Shown one piece after another: positions 24,257-34,577 of a stretch of DNA of 36,582 nt (positions are counted from its first letter, which is position 1; each line of letters opens with the position of its first letter). The notes under the pieces are model-generated. The model was given only the letters and a program-made list of their open reading frames with translations. It was not told the DNA's origin and made no database searches. The position numbers and the translations under genes were made by a program. Source of the stretch: an uncultured Thiohalocapsa sp. (GTDB taxonomy: Bacteria > Pseudomonadota > Gammaproteobacteria > Chromatiales > Chromatiaceae); the NCBI RefSeq assembly GCF_913062725.1, contig NZ_CAJXWY010000041.1, positions 1 to 36,582 of the forward strand. The letters run 5' to 3'.

Positions 24257-25417
24257 TCAGCGGCCAGGCGCGGGTGCCGGCGGTGGGCAGCGCCCGGCGG
24301 CGACCGCGTCCAGCACCCCGGCGTAGGCCGCCGCGCTGACATCGGCGCGATAGCGCGAGACGGCGCCGCGCAGCGTCGCCGACGGCGGCGGGTCGGCGAG
24401 CACGCGCGCCATGGCCTCGGCCATGGCCGCCGCATCGCCGACCTGCACCAGCGGGCCGAAGCGCCCGTCTGCGAGGATTTCCCGGGGTCCGCTCGGGCAG
24501 TCGGTGGCCACCACCGGCGTTCCCAGGGCCATCGCCTCGGTGAGCACGTTGGGGGAGCCCTCCCAGGCCGAGGAGAGCACGAACAGCCGGGCGTTGGCGA
24601 GGAAGGGGTAAGGGTTCGCCTGGAAGCCGGGCAGATCCAGGTCAGCGGCGACGCCCAGGGCTTCGGCCGCCGCCAGGAGGCGCGCGCGCCAGGCACCGTC
24701 GCCGAGCAGTACCAGCCGGCAGGGCCGTGTGGCGCGCAACTGCGCAAACGCCCGCAGCAGGGTCGGGAAGTCCTTCTGGCGCTCCAGACGGCCGGCGCCG
24801 AGAATCACGGGTGCCGTGTGCTGGGCGGCGGCGGTGAGCCAGGGGTGCGGGCAGGGCAGGGCCGCTTGTGCGCTGAGCTGAGGCGTGATGACCGGGTTGC
24901 GGATCACGCTGATGCGCGCCGGTGGATAGTGCGCGACGGCGGCGGTGTCGCTGGCGACACCGGCGGAGACCGCCACGATATGCTCGATGTGCCGCCAGCT
25001 GCGGCGCACCGTCGCCGCCCGCAGCCGGCGCGCGAGGGGGTGGCGCCCCGCCAGCGCCGCGCTCAAGTTCGTGCCCAGGCGCATGACGATGGGCGTGGGC
25101 ACGCCGGCGAGCCGCCGGGCGAGCACCGCCGCGCGGCCGGCGCGGTCCTTGGCCGCCAGCAGCACCGGCGGCCGCTGCGCGCGCAGATGGCGGGCCAGGG
25201 CACCGGCGGCGCCCAGGCTGTGGCGGGCGCCGAGGTCGATGCGGCGCACCGCCGGTGGCAGGTCATCGAGGTGCGGGCTGGTGGTGCGGATGGTGAGCAA
25301 GTCCACGTCGCGGCCGAGCGCCGTCAGCCCGTGCAGCAGATTCACGAGCATACGCTCGACGCCACCGGCGCCGGAGAAGGACGCGAGCACGGTGATGCGC
25401 GGGGCGGGCTGGTGCAT
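24257..25417 (-). CDS. GT4-family glycosyltransferase
   Basis: A 386-residue GT-B enzyme: RITVLASFSGAGGVERMLVNLLHG at the N-terminus, ILGAGRLERQKDFPTLLRAF at the donor domain, LLGDGAWR, and SSAWEGSPNVLTEAMALGTPVVATDCPSGPRE with the E-x7-E pair. The DNA around this last block (24474-24530) is very similar to 15070-15120 in the GT4 gene at 14884, including synonymous positions, so these two are paralogues of fairly recent origin. It is divergent from the GT39 gene at 25614 and convergent with the one ending at 24246, hence probably its own transcription unit. Confidence 0.9.
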   Translation of the reverse strand: MHQPAPRITVLASFSGAGGVERMLVNLLHGLTALGRDVDLLTIRTTSPHLDDLPPAVRRIDLGARHSLGAAGALARHLRAQRPPVLLAAKDRAGRAAVLARRLAGVPTPIVMRLGTNLSAALAGRHPLARRLRAATVRRSWRHIEHIVAVSAGVASDTAAVAHYPPARISVIRNPVITPQLSAQAALPCPHPWLTAAAQHTAPVILGAGRLERQKDFPTLLRAFAQLRATRPCRLVLLGDGAWRARLLAAAEALGVAADLDLPGFQANPYPFLANARLFVLSSAWEGSPNVLTEAMALGTPVVATDCPSGPREILADGRFGPLVQVGDAAAMAEAMARVLADPPPSATLRGAVSRYRADVSAAAYAGVLDAVAAGRCPPPAPAPGR

Positions 25418-25577
25418 GGTGGTGCGGTTGGCGTTTGCCCCCGGCGGTGCGGGCGTGGTGTGAATGTGGATGCCTGCTGATCCGAGACAGCTGACAGCGG
25501 CAATGTCGCGCGCCGCTGGCGGCCCGAGACCGGTACAATAGCGGCGGCTGCCACGCTGAGCAGTGGGGCCATTGTGC

Positions 25578-25583
25578 TATAGT
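25578..25583 (+). promoter_or_regulatory. Possible extended -10 promoter
   Basis: TATAGT preceded by TGC (extended -10, TGN) lies 30 bases before the GT39 start at 25614. No good -35 hexamer is at 17 bases, as is usual for extended -10 promoters. A second -10 candidate, TACAAT at 25534, lies farther upstream. Confidence 0.4.
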
Positions 25584-25613
25584 CCATCCCGCGCGGGCAG
25601 TGAGGATTTCGAG

Positions 25614-27146
25614 ATGGCAAAGACAGCGACAGAGACCGCCGAGGTGGATGCAGCCGCGGCCAATCCCCCCAAACAGAAGCGTTCCTGGCTCTGGTTCCTG
25701 ACCCTCTTGCTGGCGGGTGCCTTCGTCGCATCCGGGCTGGTGGGACACGAGCCCTGGACGGCGGGCGAGGCACGCTCGCTTGCTGCCGTGCAAAGCATCA
25801 TCGACAGCGGTGATTACCTGGTGCCGCAGGCGGACGGCACACCCGTGCTGGACACGCCGCCGCTGTACTACATGACCGGCGCGGCCTTGGCCCGGGCGCT
25901 CGGGGAATATCTGCCCGCGTCCCAGGCCGCCCGCGTGGCGAGCGGCGTGTTCCTGGCCGTCACGCTCCTGTTCACGGCACTGTTCGCACGCGCCGCCTGG
26001 CGCTCCGGCGATGACTCGCCCCTGCCGGCGGCGGGCGCCGCCGCCGTGCTGGTGCTGATCAGCAGCCTCGGCGTCGTCTGGTATGGCCACGACATGCTGC
26101 CCGAGACCGGCCTCATGGCCGGCATCGCCATGGGGCTCTACGGCATGGCACTGTGGCCGCGCCGGGTGTTCTGGGGCGGACTCTGGCTCGGCACCGGCGT
26201 CGGCATCGCCTTCCTGGCACACGGGCTGTTCGGGCCTCTTGTGCTCGGCATTGCCGCATTGCTGCTGCCGTTCCTGGGGATCGCCCGTTTCGGGCGCTAC
26301 CTGCGCGGCATCATCGTCGCCGTCGTCTTCTCCCTGCCCTGGCTCCTGGTCTGGCCCTTGCTGCTGCAGCAGCGCGGCGGTGATCTGTACCAGACCTGGC
26401 TCGCCGCCAATACGCTCAACAGCTACATCGCCGGCATCGATCTGGGCAACCCCTCGGTACAGCTGCAGTGGCTGTGGCTGTTCCTGGTCATGGCCTTCCC
26501 GGCGTGGCTGTTGGCGGCGCTCACGCTGGTGCTGCGCCCGGGCGCGCTTTTCGGCTTCCCCGGTTTTCGCGCGGCCCTGGTGGTGGCGGTCCTCGGCTGG
26601 GGCCTCCTGGTGCTCTCCGATGCGTTGAGTCCGGTGGCGGCCCTGGGCCTGCTGGTGCCCCTGGCGGTCATCGGTGCCGGCGGTGTGCAGCGCTTGCCGC
26701 GCTGGTTCGTCTGGCCGGTGCATTGGCTCTCGGCACTGCTGTTCGGCGCCATCGCCGCAGTGCTGTGGGTGGCCTGGGTGTGGCTCCTGTACCAGGGCGA
26801 GCCCCTGCCGGTGAACGGCCTGGGCAACTATCTGCCCACGGACCAGGGCTTTGAGTGGCAGCCGGCGGTCTATGTGACCGCCGCGCTGCTGACCGTGATC
26901 TGGCTGTGGGCCGTGATGCGCTTTCGTCCATCCCGGCCGGCGGCCCTGCTGGCCTGGCCGGTGGGTGTGGTGATGGTGTGGAGCCTGCTGGCCCTGCACC
27001 AGCCCTGGATCGACGCCGCCATCGCCGAGGGCACCCTCGCCAAGGCGATGCCGGCGGCGTTGTTGCCAGAGCCGGCACCGGCGGGCACATCCGCCGTGCC
27101 GGCACCCGCTGGCACCGGCGCGGAAGCCAGCGCCACCGCCCTCTGA
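25614..27146 (+). CDS. GT39-like membrane glycosyltransferase
   Basis: A 510-residue membrane protein of the ArnT/PMT superfamily. Signatures are the acidic loop HEPWTAGEARSLAAVQSIIDSGDYLVPQADGTPVLDTPPLYYM (DxP-PLYY motif), followed by about eleven hydrophobic helices. The C-terminal tail is Pro/Ala/Gly-rich (AGTSAVPAPAGTGA) and probably disordered. The ATG at 25614 is preceded by GAGGA seven bases upstream; the upstream in-frame ATG at 25563 lacks a ribosome site. It stands between the glycosyltransferase locus and waaA, and is likely an undecaprenyl-phosphate-sugar-dependent transferase acting on lipid A or glycan. Confidence 0.85.
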   Translation: MAKTATETAEVDAAAANPPKQKRSWLWFLTLLLAGAFVASGLVGHEPWTAGEARSLAAVQSIIDSGDYLVPQADGTPVLDTPPLYYMTGAALARALGEYLPASQAARVASGVFLAVTLLFTALFARAAWRSGDDSPLPAAGAAAVLVLISSLGVVWYGHDMLPETGLMAGIAMGLYGMALWPRRVFWGGLWLGTGVGIAFLAHGLFGPLVLGIAALLLPFLGIARFGRYLRGIIVAVVFSLPWLLVWPLLLQQRGGDLYQTWLAANTLNSYIAGIDLGNPSVQLQWLWLFLVMAFPAWLLAALTLVLRPGALFGFPGFRAALVVAVLGWGLLVLSDALSPVAALGLLVPLAVIGAGGVQRLPRWFVWPVHWLSALLFGAIAAVLWVAWVWLLYQGEPLPVNGLGNYLPTDQGFEWQPAVYVTAALLTVIWLWAVMRFRPSRPAALLAWPVGVVMVWSLLALHQPWIDAAIAEGTLAKAMPAALLPEPAPAGTSAVPAPAGTGAEASATAL

Positions 27147-27454
27147 TCGGGGCGCCGATGCCGCTTGATCGGGGCGGGGGCGGCGCCCGCCGGGTGCTGT
27201 CCCGATGCTTCCGCCCCTCATCGGTCGTCTCCGGCGCGTGGGCCCTGCGGGCTGCGCGGGGGCCGCTGAAGGTGCAATGGCGGCATCCCCGTCGGCTTGG
27301 CGAACGCAGCCGCGCCGTCGTGCCTCGCGCCGGTCGCCCCCCCAACCCACTCAGGCTCGCGCCAAAGCTGCGCCAGCATTGCGCCAAATCCGTGGTCTGG
27401 CACGGCCCTAGGCCGCACCACCACACCCACTGAAATGTCGCGAGAGCGCCCGCG
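27147..27454. other. Gap between GT39 gene and waaA
   Basis: No gene is supported in these 308 bases. The direct repeat TTGATCGGGGCG/TGATCGGGGCG (27145-27177) is the only feature. No clear promoter or terminator is seen. Confidence 0.3.
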
Positions 27455-28753
27455 TTGCTGCGTCGACTCTACACAGTTCTGGTCGCGCTGCTGATTCCGC
27501 TCGCCCTGCTGCGCCTGCTCTGGCGCTCAGTCCGGGCGCCGGCCTACCGTGAGCGTTGGCGCGAGCGTCTGGCCCTGGCGCCGACGCCGCCGGCGCCGGC
27601 CGATGTCTGGGTGCATGCGGTTTCCGTCGGCGAGGTGCAGGCGGCGCTGGCGCTGCTGCGCCATCTGCTGCGCCAAGACCTGCGCGTGCTGGTGACCACC
27701 ACCACGCCCACGGGCGCCGCCCGGCTGCGGGCGCTGCTCGGCGATGCGGTCCAGCACCGCTACACGCCCTTCGATCTGCCGGGCATCATGGCGCGCTTTC
27801 TGGGGCGGGTCTCGCCGCGGCTGGTGTTGGTGATGGAGACGGAGGTCTGGCCCAACATGCTCGCCGCCTGTGCCGAGCGCGCTATCCCGGCCGTGCTGGT
27901 GAACGCGCGCCTGTCCGAGCGCTCGGCGCGCGGTTACGCCCGAGTCGCGGGCTTCAGCGCCGAGACCCTGGGCCGGTTCTCCCGCATCACGGCTCAGGGG
28001 CCGGCGGATGCCGAGCGTTTCCGGGCGCTGGGTGTGGCCCCGGCGCGCATCGTCGTCACCGGCAGCATCAAGTTCGATGTCCAGCTCCCGGCGAGTGTCA
28101 CCGATCGGGCGGAGGCGCTGCGGCGCACCTGGGGCAACGACCGCCCGGTGTGGGTGGCCGCGAGCACCCGCGAGGGCGAGGAGGAGCAGGTGCTGGCCGC
28201 CCATGCGGCCGTGCGTGCCGCGCTGCCCGCGGCCCTGCTGGTGTTGGTGCCGCGGCATCCGGAGCGTTTCGAGCGGGTGGCGGCGCTCACCCGGCGTGCC
28301 GGCTTCGGGCTGGCCCGGCGCAGCCTGCGGGAGCCCTGCCCGAGGGAGGTGGCCGTTTATCTTGGCGACAGCATGGGTGAGCTGGCGGTGTTCTTCGCCG
28401 CCGCCGACGTGGCCTTCGTCGGCGGCAGCCTGGTGCCCACCGGCGGGCATAACCTGCTGGAGCCGGCCGCGGCGGGACTGCCGGTGCTGGCGGGGCCGCA
28501 TACCTTCAACTTCACGGAGATCGCCCGGCTGCTGCGCGAGCGCGGTGCGCTGGCGCAGGTGGCGGACGCCGACGCCCTGGCGAAGATGCTGACGCGCTGG
28601 CTCACGGACGCCGCCGAGCGCACCCGGGTGGGCGAGCAGGGCCGGCGCGTGATCGATGACAACCGCGGTGCCCTGGCTCGGGTGACGGCCATCGTGGACG
28701 CCTGCCTGGCCGGCGACTGCCGGGTAGGAGCGGACGGCGACGCGGCTACTTGA
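27455..28753 (+). CDS. waaA: 3-deoxy-D-manno-octulosonic acid (Kdo) transferase
   Basis: WaaA transfers Kdo from CMP-Kdo to lipid IVA, starting LPS core synthesis on the inner face of the cytoplasmic membrane. The 432-residue protein starts with TTG at 27455; no in-frame ATG lies nearby. After an N-terminal membrane anchor (YTVLVALLIPLALLRLLWR) come the family motifs: HAVSVGEVQAA, TTTTPTGAARL, VLVMETEVWPNML, VNARLSERSARGY, GSIKFD, WVAASTREGEEE, VPRHPERF and FVGGSLVPTGGHNLLEPAAAG near the C-terminus. The last 8 bases overlap the 3' end of the convergent isochorismatase-like gene. Confidence 0.96.
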   Translation: MLRRLYTVLVALLIPLALLRLLWRSVRAPAYRERWRERLALAPTPPAPADVWVHAVSVGEVQAALALLRHLLRQDLRVLVTTTTPTGAARLRALLGDAVQHRYTPFDLPGIMARFLGRVSPRLVLVMETEVWPNMLAACAERAIPAVLVNARLSERSARGYARVAGFSAETLGRFSRITAQGPADAERFRALGVAPARIVVTGSIKFDVQLPASVTDRAEALRRTWGNDRPVWVAASTREGEEEQVLAAHAAVRAALPAALLVLVPRHPERFERVAALTRRAGFGLARRSLREPCPREVAVYLGDSMGELAVFFAAADVAFVGGSLVPTGGHNLLEPAAAGLPVLAGPHTFNFTEIARLLRERGALAQVADADALAKMLTRWLTDAAERTRVGEQGRRVIDDNRGALARVTAIVDACLAGDCRVGADGDAAT

Positions 28754-29324
28754 ACATCCGCGAGACTTCGCGGAAGTGCGGGTTGGCGGAATCTCCAAGC
28801 CACTCGAAGGCCACGGACTCGGTGTTGGTGACATGGATGCCGCTGTGGCGCATGCGCTCGAGGGCATTGTGGCGATTCGCCGGGTGTCGCGAGCAGATGG
28901 CATCCGCCACCACGAACACCTGGTAGCCCCAGCGTTGCAGCCCCGAGGCCGTCTGCACGATGCAGATGTGGGCCTCCATGCCCATCAGCACCACCTGCTT
29001 GCGCTCCGGCTGCGCGGTGAGTGCACGCTCGAAGCCGGCGGCGGTGCAACAGGAAAAGCAGGTCTTTTCCGTCGGCGCGGCGCTGTCGGGCAGATGCTCG
29101 CGGACGGCGTCGATGGTGCGGCCGAGGCCTTTCGGGTATTGCTCGGTGGAGATGATGGGCACGCCCAGGATGCCCGCCGCCCGCACCAGGCGGTTGATGT
29201 TGGCCACCGTGACCGCGAGCTCGTCCTTTGGCATGACCGCGGCCAGGCTTTCCTGGGCATCGATGATCAACAGCTGCGAGAAGCCGGCGTTGCACAGCGG
29301 CATGGCGGCCTGGTGAATGCTCAT
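28746..29324 (-). CDS. Isochorismatase-family cysteine hydrolase
   Basis: A 192-residue alpha/beta hydrolase of the isochorismatase superfamily (YcaC/nicotinamidase type). The catalytic triad is visible: Asp22 (LLIIDAQ), Lys87 (EKTCFSC) and Cys121 (HICIVQTA). The GMEAHICI block is typical of the YcaC-like branch, whose physiological substrate is unknown. An upstream extension to 29447 is rejected because the protein begins properly at the ATG at 29324. It overlaps waaA by 8 bases tail to tail. The rhodanese and methyltransferase genes lie upstream on the same strand. Confidence 0.87.
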   Translation of the reverse strand: MSIHQAAMPLCNAGFSQLLIIDAQESLAAVMPKDELAVTVANINRLVRAAGILGVPIISTEQYPKGLGRTIDAVREHLPDSAAPTEKTCFSCCTAAGFERALTAQPERKQVVLMGMEAHICIVQTASGLQRWGYQVFVVADAICSRHPANRHNALERMRHSGIHVTNTESVAFEWLGDSANPHFREVSRMFK

Positions 29325-29449
29325 GACGATGACCTCGCTCGTGTGGTTGCGCCCGGTCTGTGCCGAGGCTTGGGAGATGATAGACCCGAACCCACTGCCG
29401 CGTGCCCCGACAAGCGCTCGATGCCGGGCACAGCCCATCCTGACCAACG

Positions 29450-29773
29450 TTAGTAGGTGGCCATGTCGCGGTCGATATCATGCGCCCAGGCATCGATGCC
29501 GCCGCGCAGATTCAGCACCTGCCCGAAGCCCTGATGCTCCAGGTACAGGGCCACCTGCTGGCTGCGGATGCCGTGGTGGCAGATCACCACCACCGGGCGC
29601 TGCGGGTCCAGCTCGGCGAGGGCGTCGGGGATGTGGCGCATCGGGATATGTGCGGCGCCCTCGAGCCGGCAGATGTCGAGCTCCCAGGGCTCGCGGACGT
29701 CGAGCAGCAGCGGCGCCGGCGTGTCGCTGCTCAGGAGCGCAGCCAGCTCGGCGGGGTTGACCTGACGTACCAT
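29450..29773 (-). CDS. Rhodanese-domain sulfurtransferase (single domain)
   Basis: A single rhodanese domain of 107 residues, like GlpE. It carries sulfur as a cysteine persulfide and passes it to acceptors such as cyanide, thiols or protein partners. The active-site loop is CHHGIRS with catalytic Cys65; the N-terminal signature LLLDVREPWEL and the C-terminal LNLRGGIDAW are also there. The stop is 125 bases from the isochorismatase start, and the start is 10 bases after the stop of the methyltransferase gene, so it is cotranscribed with that gene. Confidence 0.92.
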   Translation of the reverse strand: MVRQVNPAELAALLSSDTPAPLLLDVREPWELDICRLEGAAHIPMRHIPDALAELDPQRPVVVICHHGIRSQQVALYLEHQGFGQVLNLRGGIDAWAHDIDRDMATY

Positions 29774-29783
29774 GACGGCCCCC

Positions 29784-30452
29784 TCAGAAGACGAAGCGCT
29801 CGGGCTGGGGGACGTTTTTCAACGCCGGCACCGAGGTCTCGAACAAGTTCTCGCGGCGCAGGTCGCCGATGCCGCCGATGCGGGTTTCGAGCCGTGCTTC
29901 CATCACCGGGTCTTCGCCGACGACAACGAACAGCCGCCCGCCGGGGCGCAGCTGCTGGGCGAGCATGGGGATGGGCTCCTCGGTGGGCACCGAGCCGGTG
30001 ACGGCGATGACGTCGAAGGGGCCGCTGTCCAATGGGCCAGCCATGGCGTCGGCGGTGTCCACCTCCACCCGATGCAGTTGCATGGCCTTGAGGCGCTCCC
30101 GGGCGCCGGCGGCGAGGTCAGGGTCGATCTCGACGCCGAGCACGCGTCCGCCCAGACGCGCCAGGCAGGCCGTGATGTAACCGGTGCCGGGGCCGATTTC
30201 CAGCACCTTCTCGCCGTCGCGCACCTGCAGGGCCTGCAGCATTCGCCCCACCACCTTGGGCGCGAGCATGCAGGTGTCGGTGCCGATGGGGATGTCCACG
30301 TCCGCATACGCCAGCGCCCGATAGGCATCCGGCACGAAGGCCTCCCGCGGCAGCTCGCCGAGGACGTGCAGCACACGCGCATCGAGCACGTTCCACGGGC
30401 GTACCTGCTGCTCGATCATGTTGTAGCGGGCGAGTTCGGCGGGCGAGGTCAT
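29784..30452 (-). CDS. Protein-L-isoaspartate O-methyltransferase family protein
   Basis: A 222-residue SAM-dependent methyltransferase of the PIMT fold: MIEQQVRPWNVLD, LPREAFVPD, SAM motif I VLEIGPGTGYITA (about residues 84-96), then EIDPDLA and the post-motif region RPGGRLFVVVGE. In true repair enzymes the segment after PIG is GQGQTISQP; here it reads PIGTDTCMLAP, so the isoaspartate-binding loop differs and repair activity is doubtful. Relatives of this branch occur beside a rhodanese gene in several gammaproteobacteria, as here. The ATG at 30452 has GGAG upstream; 32 extra upstream codons are rejected. Confidence 0.82.
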   Translation of the reverse strand: MTSPAELARYNMIEQQVRPWNVLDARVLHVLGELPREAFVPDAYRALAYADVDIPIGTDTCMLAPKVVGRMLQALQVRDGEKVLEIGPGTGYITACLARLGGRVLGVEIDPDLAAGARERLKAMQLHRVEVDTADAMAGPLDSGPFDVIAVTGSVPTEEPIPMLAQQLRPGGRLFVVVGEDPVMEARLETRIGGIGDLRRENLFETSVPALKNVPQPERFVF

Positions 30453-30544
30453 GCGGATCTCCGAGAAAGGCCCCTGGATCGAAAGGGAATGGAACCTGGG
30501 GAGGCTACGGTTTTTGGACGCCATCGGCAAGCACCGGCGGCGCG

Positions 30545-31669
30545 TCACATGAGCACCAGGTTATCCCGGTGGATCAGCTCGTCATCGTCGACGAATCCCA
30601 GCACACCCTCGAAGGCGCCACTCGGCAGGCCTTTGATGCGGATGGCGTCCTGGGCGTCGTAGTTGACCAGCCCGCGGGCCACCTCCCGGCCGCCCCGGTC
30701 CACGCAGGCGACCACTTCGCCGCGGGCAAAGTGGCCGTAGACCGCCGTCACGCCCACCGCCAGCAGGCTGCGGCCGCCGTCGCGCAGCGCGCGCACGGCG
30801 CCGTCGTCGAGCACCAGGCGGCCGCTGACGCTGAGATGTCCCGCCAGCCAGCGCTTGCGCGCCGCCTGGGGCCCCTGGGCCGGCACCAGCAGGCTGCCCA
30901 TCTGCCCGCCTTCGGCAATCCGCGTCAGACACTCCGCGCGCCGCCCGGGGGCGATGACAGTGGCGCAGCCGGAGCGCGCCGCCAGCCGAGCCGCACGTAG
31001 CTTGGTGACCATGCCGCCGGTGCCGACGCCACCGCTGCTGCCGCCGGCGGCCGCATCCAACTGTGGGTCGTCCACCTGCGCCGCATCGATGAGCCGGGCC
31101 GCGGGATCGATGCGCGGATTCGCGGAGAAGAGGCCATCCTGATCGGTGAGCAAAATCAGCAGGTCTGCCTCGAGCAGGTTGGCCACCAGGGCCGCCAGGG
31201 TATCGTTGTCGCCGAAGCGAAGCTCGTCGGTGGCGACGGTGTCGTTTTCGTTCACCACCGGCACCACGCCGATGGCCAGCAGGGTGCGCAGGGTGCTGCG
31301 GGCGTTGAGGTAGCGCTTGCGGTCGATGAGATCGTCCCGGGTCAGCAGCACCTGGGCCGTGTGCAGGCCGTGGCGGGAGAAGCCGGCTTCGTAGGCGCGG
31401 ATCAGGCCCATCTGGCCGATGGCCGCCGCGGCCTGGAGCTCGTGCAGGGCCTGGGGACGCCGGCGCCAGCCCATACGGGCCATACCCTGGGCGACGGCGC
31501 CGGAGGACACCAGCACCAGCTCGCGGCCGGCGGCGCGCTGCGCGGCCATCTGGCTGATCCAGGGCCCGAGGATCGCCGCATCCAGCCCGGCGCCGTCGCG
31601 GGTCAGCAGTGCGCTGCCGATCTTGACCACCCAGCGCCGGGTGGCGGGGATCTGCGGACGGTGGGCCAT
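30545..31669 (-). CDS. proB: Glutamate 5-kinase
   Basis: ProB phosphorylates glutamate to gamma-glutamyl phosphate, the first step of proline synthesis, and is normally feedback-inhibited by proline. The 374-residue protein has the amino-acid kinase domain (about 10-260): [68 protein letters not shown] and [13 protein letters not shown]-terminal PUA domain (about 277-374) includes GRLVLDDGA and VNYDAQD. It lies 86 bases after obgE on the same strand, a common gammaproteobacterial order (rplU-rpmA-obgE-proB). Confidence 0.96.
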   Translation of the reverse strand: MAHRPQIPATRRWVVKIGSALLTRDGAGLDAAILGPWISQMAAQRAAGRELVLVSSGAVAQGMARMGWRRRPQALHELQAAAAIGQMGLIRAYEAGFSRHGLHTAQVLLTRDDLIDRKRYLNARSTLRTLLAIGVVPVVNENDTVATDELRFGDNDTLAALVANLLEADLLILLTDQDGLFSANPRIDPAARLIDAAQVDDPQLDAAAGGSSGGVGTGGMVTKLRAARLAARSGCATVIAPGRRAECLTRIAEGGQMGSLLVPAQGPQAARKRWLAGHLSVSGRLVLDDGAVRALRDGGRSLLAVGVTAVYGHFARGEVVACVDRGGREVARGLVNYDAQDAIRIKGLPSGAFEGVLGFVDDDELIHRDNLVLM

Positions 31670-31755
31670 GGTGTGGGGTCTTGAGATGGATCAGGCCGGG
31701 CCGGGTCGTCGGCCCCATCCGGGCCGGCTCGCCGGGTGCATGCCGCGAGAGGTCA

Positions 31756-33210
<1,455 letters not shown>

Positions 33211-33477
33211 TCAGGCCTGCGCCGGCGCGATGATGCTCACGTAGCGGCGGTTGCGCGGGCCCTTGACCTCGAAGCGAACTTCGCCGTCTTTGAGTGCAAA
33301 CAGGGTGTGGTCGCGACCGCAGCCCACGCCGGTGCCGTTGTGGAACCGGGTACCACGCTGGCGCACCAGGATGCTGCCGGCGGAAACGCGCTCGCCGCCG
33401 AAGCGCTTGACGCCGAGGCGTTTGGATTCTGAATCGCGGCCGTTGCGGGAACTGCCGCCTGCCTTTTTATGTGCCAT
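33211..33477 (-). CDS. rpmA: 50S ribosomal protein bL27
   Basis: bL27 reaches to the peptidyl-transferase centre of the large subunit. The 88-residue protein starts [20 protein letters not shown] and includes [28 protein letters not shown]; the N-terminal tail needs no processing as there is no Firmicutes-type extension. It is 54 bases after rplU, the usual operon pair. Confidence 0.97.
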   Translation of the reverse strand: MAHKKAGGSSRNGRDSESKRLGVKRFGGERVSAGSILVRQRGTRFHNGTGVGCGRDHTLFALKDGEVRFEVKGPRNRRYVSIIAPAQA

Positions 33478-33531
33478 GGGTTGAGTCCTCGTGCCGCTGC
33501 TCGCCTTGGTGTACGGCGCTCAGCGTTGGTT

Positions 33532-33849
33532 TCAGCCGCCGGCGGCGATGCCGGTGATCTTAAGCTCCGTGAACCACTGGCGGTGGCCCTGGCGCTTCAT
33601 GTGATGCTTGCGCCGACGGAATTTGATGATCTTGATCTTGTCTGCCCGGCCGTGACCGGCGATCTCAGCGGTGACCTTGGTGCCCTCGATGAAGGGCTTG
33701 CCCACCTTCACCTCGACGCCATCGGCGATCATCAGCACCCGATCCAGGTCGACGGTGGCGCCGGCCTCGGCGTCGAGCTTCTCGACGCGCAGCTTGTCGC
33801 CCTCGGCGACGCGGTACTGCTTACCGCCTGTTTCGATGACTGCGTACAT
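33532..33849 (-). CDS. rplU: 50S ribosomal protein bL21
   Basis: bL21 binds 23S rRNA. The 105-residue protein has the family signature [24 protein letters not shown] at the start, then FIEGTKV and [28 protein letters not shown] near the end. The ATG at 33849 replaces a longer frame beginning at 33966. It heads the rplU-rpmA unit, with a candidate promoter 200 bases upstream. Confidence 0.97.
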   Translation of the reverse strand: MYAVIETGGKQYRVAEGDKLRVEKLDAEAGATVDLDRVLMIADGVEVKVGKPFIEGTKVTAEIAGHGRADKIKIIKFRRRKHHMKRQGHRQWFTELKITGIAAGG

Positions 33850-34059
33850 AAGTCCTGTTACCCTGCAAATGGCGCAATGAGCGTTGGGGCGCCGGATCGC
33901 GCCCGTCGACCTGGTGTGGTGAGTCTGGATGCAAGCGGGATGAGACTGTAGCGCCCGGCCTGACAAGGCCTGACCTGAACGCGCAGCGCCCGCAAGCGGC
34001 GCGATCGGGGCAGCGCCTCGCCGTTGGTGGGCGGGTCCGGCTACCGCTCAAGACTCACC

Positions 34060-34089
34060 AGTATGACGGGGGCTCGTCGCTATCGTCAA
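34060..34089 (-). promoter_or_regulatory. Possible sigma-70 promoter for rplU
   Basis: On the minus strand TTGACG (34089-34084) is followed after 18 bases by CATACT (34065-34060). The -35 matches 5 of 6 and the -10 4 of 6. It would give rplU-rpmA a leader of about 200 bases. Confidence 0.4.
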
Positions 34090-34243
34090 GCTTTTGGCGC
34101 GTGTCGCCGGGCGTCATCGCTGGGCGCCATCGTTGGGCGCCTGCCCAACTGGCCACCGCGCAGATGCCGTCGCCACTGGCTGCCCGTAGCGGCGATCGGC
34201 GGCTTGCACCCCGTGCGGTTTTGATGTGCGGCTCACGCGAGGC

Positions 34244-34272
34244 ATGACAAGCCACCCTATGCTCGCTATACT
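34244..34272 (+). promoter_or_regulatory. Sigma-70 promoter of tRNA-Cys
   Basis: ATGACA (34244-34249), 17-base spacer, TATACT (34267-34272): both hexamers match consensus at 5 of 6 positions. The predicted start (~34279) is just before the tRNA at 34283. Confidence 0.7.
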
Positions 34273-34282
34273 TAAGGGCTTC

Positions 34283-34356
34283 GGCTGAGTGGCAGAGTGG
34301 TTATGCAGCGGCCTGCAAAGCCGTGGACGCCGGTTCGATTCCGACCTCAGCCTCCA
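34283..34356 (+). tRNA. tRNA-Cys (anticodon GCA)
   Basis: A complete cloverleaf: acceptor stem GGCTGAG pairs with CTCAGCC. The anticodon loop CTGCAAA sits in the stem GCGGC/GCCGT and reads GCA at 34315-34317. The T-loop is GGTTCGATTCC. The discriminator T and an encoded CCA follow. It has its own promoter. Confidence 0.96.
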
Positions 34357-34577
34357 ACTCCCCCAAGGGCCGTTGCGGCGGCCGACCCGCAGCGCCGGCC
34401 GTTCGCGGCCCGGGTCGCGGCCCGGTCCGCCAGCTGATCCGCTGGCCACCCAGGCTGGCGCCCAGCAACGGGCGCGCCGGCAGCAAGCCGCCGCCAGCCC
34501 GCCCCAACCACAGCAGTCCCAAGCAGGTTCCCGCAGGCATCGGCTGCCCCTTCCATTCGGCACCCTCCCCGCCGCCC

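Larger units (their letters stand above)
33850..34282. other. Divergent regulatory region between rplU and tRNA-Cys
   Basis: No gene is supported. It holds a candidate minus-strand promoter for rplU and a plus-strand promoter for tRNA-Cys. A 13-base tandem repeat sits at 34115-34140 (CATCGCTGGGCGC then CATCGTTGGGCGC), and TTGGGC-GCCT-GCCCAA at 34133-34148 can form a 6-base hairpin with a 4-base loop. Confidence 0.5.
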
